A DNA stretch of 9,143 nt from a bacterium (lineage in GTDB: Bacteria > Patescibacteriota > Microgenomatia > JAADGY01): assembly GCA_013152165.1 (NCBI GenBank), contig JAADGY010000055.1:1-9143 (forward strand), given 5' to 3'. A program made the position numbers and the translations under genes. How positions within the stretch are numbered: the stretch's first letter is position 1; each line of letters begins with the position of its first letter. The notes below the pieces were generated by a model, which saw nothing but the letters and a program-made list of their open reading frames with translations, ran no database searches and had not been told where the DNA came from. Positions 1 to 8,097 of this stretch are shown one piece after another.

Positions 1-60
1 AGCCGGCATGACTTTTTGCTTGACCAGGTTGCCGGTTGAGCCGAAGATAAAAAGCTTCAT
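1..60 (-). CDS. zwf: Glucose-6-phosphate dehydrogenase-like protein, N-terminal 20 codons only (runs off the left edge)
   Basis: Reading leftward from the ATG at 60-58 gives MKLFIFGSTGNLVKQKVMPA, which continues past base 1. This matches the start of the G6PD family, whose NADP-binding Rossmann loop has the form FGA(S/T)GDLA(K/R)RK..PAL. Here the glycine loop is FGSTGNL (residues 6-12) and the Lys/Pro-Ala pattern follows. The family oxidises glucose 6-phosphate to 6-phosphogluconolactone at the entry to the oxidative pentose phosphate pathway. Asn replaces the usual Asp after the second Gly, a mild departure. Only 20 residues are visible, so another Rossmann-fold NAD(P) enzyme is possible. 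A TATAAT lies 8 nt before the ATG and there is no Shine-Dalgarno, so the message is probably nearly leaderless. Confidence 0.68.
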   Translation of the reverse strand, partial: MKLFIFGSTGNLVKQKVMPA

Positions 61-68
61 GTAGGTTA

Positions 69-96
69 ATTATATGAATTGAAAGTTAAAAGGCAA
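69..96 (-). promoter_or_regulatory. Candidate promoter of the zwf-like gene
   Basis: On the minus strand a perfect TATAAT (74-69) lies 8 nt upstream of the ATG at 60. TTGCCT (96-91) sits 16 bp further upstream as a weak -35. Initiation 7 nt past the -10 would fall near 62 and leave a leader of about 2 nt. The surrounding DNA is A/T-rich, so a chance match is possible. The -35 also falls inside the heptad-periodic tract. Confidence 0.45.
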
Positions 97-210
97 AGGC
101 GGACTGAGTTTATCAAGTTAGAAAGTTCATAAAGTTAAAAGCAATAAGATAAAAAAAATGTCAAAACTTAGATGTCAAATGTCAAATCTGCATCTTAAAT
201 CTCAAAACTT
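81..210. repeat. A-rich intergenic tract with 7-nt periodicity (left copy)
   Basis: The sequence is built from degenerate heptamers of the type AAANNYN. Examples are GAAAGTT (81-87), AAAAGGC (88-94), AAATGTC (156-162), AAAACTT (163-169), AGATGTC (170-176), AAATGTC (177-183), AAATCTG (184-190), AAATCTC (197-203) and AAAACTT (204-210). Phase is kept for long stretches with occasional 1-2 nt slips. Positions 161-180 recur exactly at 9109-9128. No reading frame, tRNA or CRISPR spacer structure is visible. I can name no known element. Confidence 0.6.
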
Positions 211-254
211 ACCCTGAACCAGACTCCGACTTGGCGTCAGAGACGGTTCGGGGT
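211..254. repeat. Long imperfect hairpin
   Basis: Arms 211-230 and 236-254 are inverted repeats with a few mismatches around a TTGGC loop (231-235). The outer ends, ACCCTGAACC and GGTTCGGGGT, pair at 9 of 10 positions. It directly abuts a second, perfect hairpin at 254-280. Neither is followed by a clear T-run, so a simple intrinsic terminator is unlikely. It may be part of a dispersed palindromic element. Confidence 0.55.
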
Positions 255-280
255 GCCCTGCACCGTACTGGTGCAGGGCA
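254..280. repeat. Perfect 11-bp inverted repeat hairpin
   Basis: Arms TGCCCTGCACC (254-264) and GGTGCAGGGCA (270-280) are perfectly complementary around the loop GTACT. The stem is GC-rich and would be very stable as RNA or cruciform DNA. The following bases are AATTCTAAAT, which is not a U-tract. It lies between the zwf-like start and the secreted-protein stop, roughly 310 nt downstream of the latter. Confidence 0.65.
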
Positions 281-395
281 AATTCTAAATTCGAAGCTCC
301 AAACTCGCCTCGCTTCGCGAGGCGAAGCGGGCTCGCCTCGCGTCGACGCGAGTCGAAGCGGGTAAGCACTAAATTCTAAATAACAAATACTAAAC
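280..395. repeat. Heptad tract flanking and in phase across a GC-rich block
   Basis: Heptamers AAATTCT (280-286), AAATTCG (287-293), AAGCTCC (294-300) and AAACTCG (301-307) lead into the GC-rich block. AAATTCT (371-377), AAATAAC (378-384) and AAATACT (385-391) follow it. The two identical AAATTCT units are 91 nt apart, exactly 13 x 7, so the 7-nt phase holds across the intervening GC-rich DNA. Confidence 0.5.
304..362. repeat. GC-rich tandem palindromic repeat, two units
   Basis: Two units share the same ends: each begins CTCGCCTCGC (304-313 and 332-341) and ends CGAAGCGGG (323-331 and 354-362). Their cores differ. Unit 1 (28 nt) folds as TCGCCTCGC/GCGAGGCGA (305-313 with 317-325, loop TTC) or alternatively CGCTTCG/CGAAGCG (311-317 with 323-329). 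Unit 2 (31 nt) holds a perfect 16-nt palindrome at 337-352 centred on GTCGAC. The GC content is far above the neighbouring DNA. Confidence 0.65.
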
Positions 396-496
396 TTTTC
401 ACCTGCGGTGGCGGAGAAATTGGGAGAGAGGTAAAAGCAGGTTTCCATCCTCTTAACGGTTGATATTTCCTAACAATTTGGAGGTTGGCTTTTCTT

Positions 497-532
497 CGAT
501 CCCGGATCGGCATGTATGACGATCCGGGATCG
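497..532. repeat. Perfect 13-bp hairpin downstream of the secreted-protein gene
   Basis: CGATCCCGGATCG (497-509) and CGATCCGGGATCG (520-532) are exact inverted repeats around a 10-nt loop. The structure starts 57 nt beyond the stop of the minus-strand gene ending at 590. In that direction it is followed by an A-rich rather than U-rich sequence, so it is not a textbook intrinsic terminator. It could be a 3'-end stabilising structure or a dispersed palindrome. The rest of 396-589 shows nothing convincing. One weak inverted repeat (395-404 with 429-437) has a 24-nt loop. Confidence 0.6.
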
Positions 533-589
533 TTAGTTCTGAAGTGGAAGAGAGCTTCAACCAGAAAAAGCGTTTTAACAGGTTCTAAG

Positions 590-1318
590 TTATATACTTG
601 GGACGGCGATAAAGATAAGCTCATTATTGTATCGGCCGGCGGCTTGGGTGCCGCTGACATTGACTTTGACGGTCATGGTGGCTTGGCGGTTGGTGCCGGC
701 GTTAGCCGATGACATGGCAACGGCGCCGGCTTCACTGCTTTCTAGGCTGGGAAAGGGCCGATAATAAGTACTGTCAACAAAGTCAGTGGTGTCAACATCA
801 TCGCCGGCCATGTTATAGCCGAATCCATAGGCGGTGCTTGAAGACCAGACATTAGCATCATACTCACTGCAGGTAGTAGCGGCGTCACAAGAAGTGTCGG
901 GAATTTCATCGTTTGTTTGGGAGTTTCTTAAGGGGTGGTTTTCTTTGACCAAGACTTGATAGCCATAGGCCGAGCTGTTGGAGATGGTTAAAACTAGACT
1001 GTCGGTTTTGGCGGTGGCGGCGGATAAAACGCCGAAGTCAATGCTGGTTTTGGACAAGGAGAAGGCAAAGGGGATAAGGCTGTGAATATATTGAAAGCCG
1101 GCTTTGACGATGTAGTTGGTGCCGGTGTATTTGCCGGGAGACAGCTGGCCGGTGGTTTGATCAAGGCTAAAGCTGGTTGATTGGGACTGCCCGGCCGAGG
1201 TGTTAAAGTTGCCCATTTGAAGCTTGTACGAGGCGGATTCCAAAGTCAAGGCCGCGGCCTTTTGGCTAAGGCCAAAAAAGAAAACTGATAGAAAAAGGAC
1301 GAAAAAAATTAGCCGCAT
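590..1318 (-). CDS. Secreted beta-rich protein of unknown function
   Basis: This 242-residue protein starts with a clear signal peptide: MR, a hydrophobic run (residues 3-18), then QKAAA with probable cleavage after A23. Residues 24-78 form one segment rich in Ser/Thr/Gly ending VKAGFQYI. Residues 80-242 look like a second beta-sandwich-like domain, with SIDFG (92-96), ENHPL (126-130), GFGYNM (165-170) and a C-terminal KVNVSGTQAAG (218-228). C144 and C150 are the only cysteines and may form a disulfide after export. There is no LPXTG sorting motif and no C-terminal membrane anchor, so it is either released or held non-covalently. I associate the whole pattern with a recurrent Microgenomates secreted family, but that is memory, not a search, and no function is known to me. 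It diverges from the YbaK-like gene. No Shine-Dalgarno is present, and a TAAAAT 6 nt before the ATG suggests a leaderless message. Confidence 0.85.
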   Translation of the reverse strand: MRLIFFVLFLSVFFFGLSQKAAALTLESASYKLQMGNFNTSAGQSQSTSFSLDQTTGQLSPGKYTGTNYIVKAGFQYIHSLIPFAFSLSKTSIDFGVLSAATAKTDSLVLTISNSSAYGYQVLVKENHPLRNSQTNDEIPDTSCDAATTCSEYDANVWSSSTAYGFGYNMAGDDVDTTDFVDSTYYRPFPSLESSEAGAVAMSSANAGTNRQATMTVKVNVSGTQAAGRYNNELIFIAVPSI

Positions 1319-1324
1319 GATTTT

Positions 1325-1353
1325 ATTTTAGCTTTTGATGGATATAATAACAA
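1325..1353 (-). promoter_or_regulatory. Promoter of the secreted-protein gene (leaderless)
   Basis: On the minus strand, TTGTTA (1353-1348), a 17-bp spacer and TAAAAT (1330-1325) are followed by exactly 6 nt and then the ATG at 1318. The expected start of transcription is the A of the ATG. It overlaps the opposing promoter: base 1348 belongs to this -35 and to the other gene's -10. Confidence 0.55.
1343..1348 (+). promoter_or_regulatory. -10 box of the YbaK-like gene (leaderless)
   Basis: A perfect TATAAT lies 6 nt before the ATG at 1355, which places the predicted transcription start on the first base of the start codon. No convincing -35 is visible at 16-18 bp. TG at 1339-1340 is one base too far for a canonical extended -10. 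No Shine-Dalgarno is present. Confidence 0.55.
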
Positions 1354-1354
1354 T

Positions 1355-1852
1355 ATGGCAGCTGGCAAAAGGCTTCATCCTATATCAAACAAGATTGTTG
1401 ACTTGCTAAAAAAACACAAGGTTTGGTATCAGACTTTTCACCACCAACCCGTGAAAACCAGTCAAGAAGCGGCCAAACTGCGGGGCGGTTACAGCCTACA
1501 CCAAGGAGCCAAGGCCTTGATTTTAAAAGTTTATCTAAAGGATAAAAAGACCAAGTTTATTATGCTGGTTTTGGCTGGAGACGCGGTCGTTGATCGAAAA
1601 AAGCTAAAAAGGCGTTTGGGTATCAAAAGTTCACGATTTGCCACAGCTGACGAGGTGAAGGAAATAACCAAAGGGGTTTTGCCAGGGGGCATTCCGCCTT
1701 TTGGCGGTCTGTTTGGCTTGGAAACATATCTTGACGACTCGATACTGGACAATCAAAAGATAGTCTTTAACGCCGGCGATAGATGCTTTTCGGTTGGGAT
1801 GAAACTGACTGATTATCAAACAATATCCGGGGCGGTGGTGTTAACGGATTAA
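1355..1852 (+). CDS. YbaK/ProX-type aminoacyl-tRNA deacylase (editing domain protein)
   Basis: This 165-residue free-standing protein has the YbaK/EbsC/ProXp fold. Visible features are HHQPVKTSQEAA (29-40), the strand GAKALILKV (51-59) with K53 at the position of the family's essential lysine, MLVLAGDAVVDRKKL (70-84), a basic segment RRLGIKSSRFA (86-96), the substrate-loop signature GGIPPFG (111-117) and FNAGDR (138-143). Family members hydrolyse mischarged tRNAs in the cytoplasm, such as Cys-tRNAPro (YbaK) or Ala-tRNAPro (ProXp-ala). Which substrate this one uses cannot be read from the sequence. Full length and intact. It runs convergently into atpC, and the two stop codons overlap within TTAA (1849-1852). 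It appears to be expressed alone from a leaderless promoter. Confidence 0.88.
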   Translation: MAAGKRLHPISNKIVDLLKKHKVWYQTFHHQPVKTSQEAAKLRGGYSLHQGAKALILKVYLKDKKTKFIMLVLAGDAVVDRKKLKRRLGIKSSRFATADEVKEITKGVLPGGIPPFGGLFGLETYLDDSILDNQKIVFNAGDRCFSVGMKLTDYQTISGAVVLTD

Positions 1853-2279
1853 TGGGGCAGATTAACGACTCTTTTGTATTTTTTGGCAAGCTCTAACTCC
1901 ATTAAAGCCCGCTTTAAGCCGGCCTCAACTTCAGCAAATTTAACCTTTTCAAGTTTTTGGGACAAGAGTTTTTCAGCCTCTTCTTTAGCCTTAAGAGCCT
2001 GGGCGACGTCGATTTCCTGGGCTTTTACGGCCGATTTAGCCAATATATTAACCTGGTCATTATAAATTGACAAGATTCCGCCAAAGATAAGCAGGTATTC
2101 CCAGCTGGCTTTTTGGCTGGTTTTGTATTTTAGTTCGCCCTCGGTAAGCTTGGTGATTAGGTTGATGTGCTCAGGCAGGATGGTGATGATGCCGTCGATG
2201 GTTGGAACAACGGCGATGGCGGCGTCGGTGTCAAGCAAAACCTTTTCCGGCGTGATGATTTTTATGTGGAGTTTTTTGG

Positions 2280-2283
<4 letters not shown>
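1849..2283 (-). CDS. atpC: F1Fo ATP synthase epsilon subunit
   Basis: This 144-residue protein has the usual two parts. An N-terminal beta-sandwich (about 1-86) carries GIITILPEHINLI (31-43) and IFGGIL (66-71). A C-terminal helical hairpin (about 90-137) is rich in Glu, Lys and Ala. Epsilon sits on the central stalk with gamma, contacts the c ring and can inhibit ATP hydrolysis through its C-terminal helices. The ATP-binding motif described for Bacillus-type epsilon, I(L)DxxRA, reads IDVAQA here (91-96), with Gln in place of Arg, so regulation by ATP binding may be weak or absent. It is the last gene of the operon, coupled to atpD by an ATGA overlap (2280-2283), and has no Shine-Dalgarno. No terminator follows, because the opposing gene's stop overlaps its own. 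Confidence 0.95.
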
Positions 2284-3674
<1,391 letters not shown>

Positions 3675-3681
3675 TTAGAAA

Positions 3682-3688
3682 CCTCCTT
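3682..3688 (-). promoter_or_regulatory. Strong ribosome binding site of atpD
   Basis: The minus strand reads AAGGAGG (3688-3682), with the ATG 7 nt further on. It fills almost the whole 16-nt gap between atpG and atpD. The single-copy gamma and epsilon genes on either side lack such a site. Confidence 0.85.
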
Positions 3689-3690
3689 AA

Positions 3691-4602
3691 TTATTTTAAA
3701 GTAAGCGACATGGTGGCGGTAACTATATCAGCGATTTCGTTGGTTACCTGGGTTTGCCTGGCCTTGTTGTATTCTCGGCGAAGGCCCTTCTGGACATCTT
3801 CGGCGTTATCATGGGCGTTGCGCATAGCTACCATGCGGGCCGAGTGTTCAGAAGCCGAAGCTTCGATCAAAGCCTGATAAAGCTTCATTTCTAAGGCATA
3901 AGGGATAACTTCTTCTAATATCTGTCGGGGGTCGGGTTCGAACAAAATATATTCCTTGATAAACCCCTCTAGGGCTTGGGGGACGAAAACTTTTTGCTTA
4001 AACTCTTCCAACTCTTCTTTGGTTAGGGGCAGGATTTGCTGGATGGTCGGCACTTGGGTAAGGGTGTTGATAAATTTAGGGTAAGCCAAAAAGACTTGGT
4101 CATATTTTTGGCTGACGAAGCCGTCGATGATAAGCCGGGTGACAGCCAACGATTCATCAGAGGTGGGGACGTCATGAAAATCATGAAAGCTGGCAACCAG
4201 CTGATAGCCTTGGACAGCGGCAAAGTGGCCGGCTTTTTTGCCAACGGTGACAAACTCAATTTGGCTGGCTTTTAAGTTTTGGCGGATGTATGTTTCAAGG
4301 TAGCGGAAAAGGTTGTTGTTTAAAGCCCCGCACAAGCCCTTGTCGGTGGCGATTAAAACAATCAGCTGGCGGCCGGAAACCGGCTGGCGGCGCAGGATCG
4401 GCAAGGGAATATCAGCGATGCTGACCGCGGTTGATATTTGGCTTAAAATCAAAGACAAGGCTTGGGCGTATTGGCGGGATTGGCGGGTCTTTTCTTGAGC
4501 TTTGCGCATCTTAGCGGCCGAGACCATTTCCATGGCTTTAGTAATTTTACCGATGTTGCCGGTAGCTTTGATTCTTTTTTTGATATCGCGTGTGTTAGCC
4601 AT
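3691..4602 (-). CDS. atpG: F1Fo ATP synthase gamma subunit
   Basis: This 303-residue protein is slightly longer than the usual 285-292. The N-terminal helix of the central shaft carries the family motif TRDIKKRIKATGNIGKITKAM (4-24). The middle Rossmann-like domain includes IATDKGLCGALN (84-95). The C-terminal shaft helix (last 70 residues or so) contains EASASEHSARMVAM and the YNKARQ..VT.EI pattern. Gamma is the rotor shaft, turning inside alpha3beta3 and bound at its foot to epsilon and the c ring. The extra residues appear to lie in the middle domain. It starts 5 nt after the atpA stop, with no Shine-Dalgarno, so it probably relies on translational coupling to atpA. Confidence 0.96.
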   Translation of the reverse strand: MANTRDIKKRIKATGNIGKITKAMEMVSAAKMRKAQEKTRQSRQYAQALSLILSQISTAVSIADIPLPILRRQPVSGRQLIVLIATDKGLCGALNNNLFRYLETYIRQNLKASQIEFVTVGKKAGHFAAVQGYQLVASFHDFHDVPTSDESLAVTRLIIDGFVSQKYDQVFLAYPKFINTLTQVPTIQQILPLTKEELEEFKQKVFVPQALEGFIKEYILFEPDPRQILEEVIPYALEMKLYQALIEASASEHSARMVAMRNAHDNAEDVQKGLRREYNKARQTQVTNEIADIVTATMSLTLK

Positions 4603-4607
4603 AAAAA

Positions 4608-6126
<1,519 letters not shown>

Positions 6127-6134
<8 letters not shown>

Positions 6135-6468
6135 TAGTCAACTCCTGTTTAATTTTGTGTAATCGGCCTTTTAGGGACAAGTCAATGATTTTGTCTTGAT
6201 ATTTAATCACCAAGCCGCCCAGCAGGTCTTTATCCACTTTAAATATTATCTGCTTATCTTGGCCCAGGTTTTGCTGTATGACTTGGGCCAACTGCTTCTT
6301 TTGTTGATCGGTTAAAGGAGCGCTGGTGATAACAAAGATTTGATGGATGGGAGTGTTGTTGTACTTGGCTTTTAACAGATCAATAACTTCAGGCAGTTTG
6401 TCCAGCTGTCCCTGCTTTTCCAAAATCTGATAGATTGTGTCGGCGATTAAATAACTTAAATTGGTCAT
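6127..6468 (-). CDS. atpH: F1Fo ATP synthase delta subunit, N-terminally shortened
   Basis: This protein is 113 residues, against about 175-180 for typical bacterial delta (OSCP). The C-terminal half is well preserved: ITSAPLTDQQKKQL (47-60), then KVDKDLLGGLVIKYQDKIID (77-96) and LKGRLHKI (99-106). It matches the family signature around GG..I+.GD..ID.S..GRL. The N-terminal part, normally a six-helix bundle of about 105 residues that caps F1 by binding the alpha N-termini, is reduced to about 45 residues. Delta forms the peripheral-stalk link between F1 and b. Its position between atpF (3-nt gap) and atpA (8-nt overlap) is canonical. No upstream in-frame start exists: atpF ends 3 nt before it. 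It has no Shine-Dalgarno. I see no frameshift evidence, so this is more likely a genuinely compact form than a broken gene. Confidence 0.9.
6142..6146 (-). promoter_or_regulatory. Ribosome binding site of atpA
   Basis: AGGAG (6146-6142, minus) lies 7 nt before the ATG at 6134, inside the last codons of atpH. It supports this start and gives atpA an independent strong site despite the overlap. Confidence 0.8.
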
Positions 6469-6471
6469 AGA

Positions 6472-6960
6472 TTACCAACTAACTTTTTTAAGCCTCTGCA
6501 GCTGCTTGTTGATTATTTCCTGGCGCTGTTTTTGGTCAAGAACATCAGACAAGATTTTTTCGGTAACGGTAACCACCAGCTCGGCGGTTTCCTGCTTGAT
6601 CTTGTCCTTTTCTTGCTCCAGCTCCTCCAACAAAAGCCTTCTTTGCTTTTCGGCCTCCTGCGAAGCTTTAGCTTGAGCCTGCTGGATGATTTGCTTGGCC
6701 TGCTTGGCAGCTTCCTGCTTGGCTTGCTGCATGATGGCCATGACCCGCCTTTCAGCCTCTGCCAGCTTCTGCTTTTCCAATTCGGCGATTTTTTGGCGCT
6801 CCTGCTGGTTTTTTTTGGCCAGCTCTAGGCCTTCTTTGATTTTCTTGTTGCGCTCATCGATGATTTTTAAAAGCGGCTTATACAAGAAACGGTTTAACAG
6901 CCAGACCAAAACAAATATATTAATAATTTGACCGATAAGTTGGGCCCAGTTTATTTCCAT
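6472..6960 (-). CDS. atpF: F1Fo ATP synthase b subunit
   Basis: This 162-residue protein has one N-terminal membrane helix (about 6-26, with IINIFVLVWLLNRFLYKPL at 12-30). A very long charged helix follows, rich in Gln, Lys, Glu and Ala, consistent with the coiled coil of the peripheral stalk. The C-terminal segment (about 125-155) would meet delta. Two copies per enzyme anchor F1 to subunit a and resist torque. It lies 9 nt after atpE and 3 nt before atpH. The leader before its ATG is AT-rich with no Shine-Dalgarno. Confidence 0.95.
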   Translation of the reverse strand: MEINWAQLIGQIINIFVLVWLLNRFLYKPLLKIIDERNKKIKEGLELAKKNQQERQKIAELEKQKLAEAERRVMAIMQQAKQEAAKQAKQIIQQAQAKASQEAEKQRRLLLEELEQEKDKIKQETAELVVTVTEKILSDVLDQKQRQEIINKQLQRLKKVSW

Positions 6961-6969
6961 AAAGTTTTT

Positions 6970-7197
6970 TTAGACAAATTTGATAATTAAGGCGACGACC
7001 AGAGCATAGATGGCAACAGCTTCGGCAAAAGCGATGGCCAAAATCATGTTGTTCTGGATTTTGCTGGTGGCTTCGGGGTTGCGGCCGGTGGCTTCAGCTC
7101 CCTTTGCACCGATTAATCCAATACCTATGCCGGGGCCGATGGCGCCCAGCCCGATAGCCAAGCTCATAGCCAAGAGTTTGATGGCTTCAGTTTCCAT
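6970..7197 (-). CDS. atpE: F1Fo ATP synthase c subunit (proteolipid, proton type)
   Basis: This 75-residue hairpin has two membrane helices, about 8-33 and 50-73, joined by a polar loop with RNPE (39-42). Helix 1 has the packing motif GPGIGIG (21-27), and helix 2 carries the ion-binding carboxylate E59 in FAEAVAIY (57-64). It aligns without gaps to the Na+-type c subunit of Ilyobacter tartaricus from GPG to Tyr. The Na+ ligands Q32, S66 and T67 correspond to I26, A60 and V61 here, so the Na+ shell is missing and H+ coupling is predicted. The ring needs roughly 9-15 copies. Matching that, this gene has a perfect AAGGAGGT and the longest leader of any internal gene in the operon. Confidence 0.97.
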   Translation of the reverse strand: METEAIKLLAMSLAIGLGAIGPGIGIGLIGAKGAEATGRNPEATSKIQNNMILAIAFAEAVAIYALVVALIIKFV

Positions 7198-7254
7198 GAT
7201 ACCTCCTTATAATTTTTAATAAAATTTATTAAGTTTAAGCTGTTAATAATTTTT
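7198..7254 (-). promoter_or_regulatory. A/T-rich leader and strong ribosome binding site of atpE
   Basis: This 57-nt spacer between atpB and atpE is nearly all A/T until AAGGAGGT (7208-7201), with GGAGG 4 nt from the ATG. It contains three 7-nt arms at 7243-7249, 7226-7232 and 7216-7222. The middle arm is complementary to both outer ones, giving two mutually exclusive weak AT hairpins. In E. coli, a U-rich leader upstream of atpE boosts c synthesis, and this spacer may play a similar role. Confidence 0.55.
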
Positions 7255-8097
7255 TTAAGACGCCTCGGAATGAGACTGGGTGGCCATGTTAAAAAAGACC
7301 AAGCTCAAAGTAGCAAAAACAAAGGCCTGGATAAAGCCGACGAAGACCTCCAAGCCCAAAAAGGGAATAGAAACAAAAACCGGAATCAAGGCGCCGATGA
7401 CCATCAGCAGGACCTCGCCGGCAAAGATGTTGCCGAATAAACGAAAAGCAAAAGAGATGATTTTGGCAAACTCGGAAATAAGCTCTAATATGCCGACAAA
7501 AAAGCCGATGCCTGATTTGAAATTAAAGAATTTTCTCAGGTAGCCAAGGCCAAGGGTTTTTAATCCATAATACTGGGTCAGCATAACCGAAACCAAAGCC
7601 AAAGCCACGGTGGTGTTAAGGTCAGCGTTGACGCCCCTGATAAGCGGAATGAAAATCTCCCCGTTGCCGGGGAGATAATGTTTGATGCCGATAGTGCCGA
7701 CTCCAGGGAGCAGGCCGATCCAGTTGCCTAAAATAATAAAGATGAAAAAGGTAATGATCCAAGGAAAAAAGAGCCTGGCCTTTTGGGATCCGGCGATGCT
7801 TTCGGTCATGGAAAGAAACATTTCTAAAACCAGCTCAACAAACGCCTGCAACCTGTCCGGGATAAGGCGGTAACCGCGCTTGTACATCCAAACGGCAAAA
7901 AGGATTAAGCCAAGGCTAACCACCATGGTGGCTAAAAAGGAGTTGGTGACGGTAAAGCCGCCGATATGAAACAAGGGCTCTGGATTGATCGAGATATCGA
8001 CAAGGGATTCTTTGACTGGCTGGGCATGGGCCGCAGTTTGATCTAGGACACGTTTAACAGGCTCTGTGTTCTGGCTAATATCTGCGATTATAGTCAT
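7255..8097 (-). CDS. atpB: F1Fo ATP synthase a subunit
   Basis: This 280-residue membrane protein has a polar N-terminus (1-40), then EPLFHIGGFTVTNS (40-53). Hydrophobic segments lie near 53-71, 110-131, 160-178, 197-217, 221-242 and 246-270. The essential arginine is R219 in FRLFGNIFAGE (218-228), with N223 and E228 at the spacing of E. coli R210, N214 and E219. Q257 in QAFVFATLSLVFF matches E. coli Q252. Subunit a forms the two half-channels that pass protons to c-ring E59. It is the first gene of the operon. No atpI precedes it, and there is no Shine-Dalgarno at its start. It overlaps the end of an 11-codon upstream ORF by ATGA (8094-8097). Confidence 0.97.
   Translation of the reverse strand: MTIIADISQNTEPVKRVLDQTAAHAQPVKESLVDISINPEPLFHIGGFTVTNSFLATMVVSLGLILFAVWMYKRGYRLIPDRLQAFVELVLEMFLSMTESIAGSQKARLFFPWIITFFIFIILGNWIGLLPGVGTIGIKHYLPGNGEIFIPLIRGVNADLNTTVALALVSVMLTQYYGLKTLGLGYLRKFFNFKSGIGFFVGILELISEFAKIISFAFRLFGNIFAGEVLLMVIGALIPVFVSIPFLGLEVFVGFIQAFVFATLSLVFFNMATQSHSEAS

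Noticed and set aside
209..448. 79-codon minus-strand open frame over the GC-rich repeats
   Set aside because: It crosses the hairpins and heptad units, has no family features, and its composition follows the repeats. It is an open frame caused by GC-rich DNA lacking stops.
497..532. Rho-independent terminator for the secreted-protein gene
   Set aside because: The stem is strong, but the minus-strand sequence after it is A-rich and lacks a T-run. Kept only as a hairpin.
376..712. Overlapping frames at the 3' end of the secreted-protein gene
   Set aside because: They run across a perfect hairpin and the end of a well-supported minus-strand gene, with no recognisable protein character.
6970..7197. 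Na+-coupled ATP synthase
   Set aside because: The three diagnostic Na+ ligand positions are Ile, Ala and Val.
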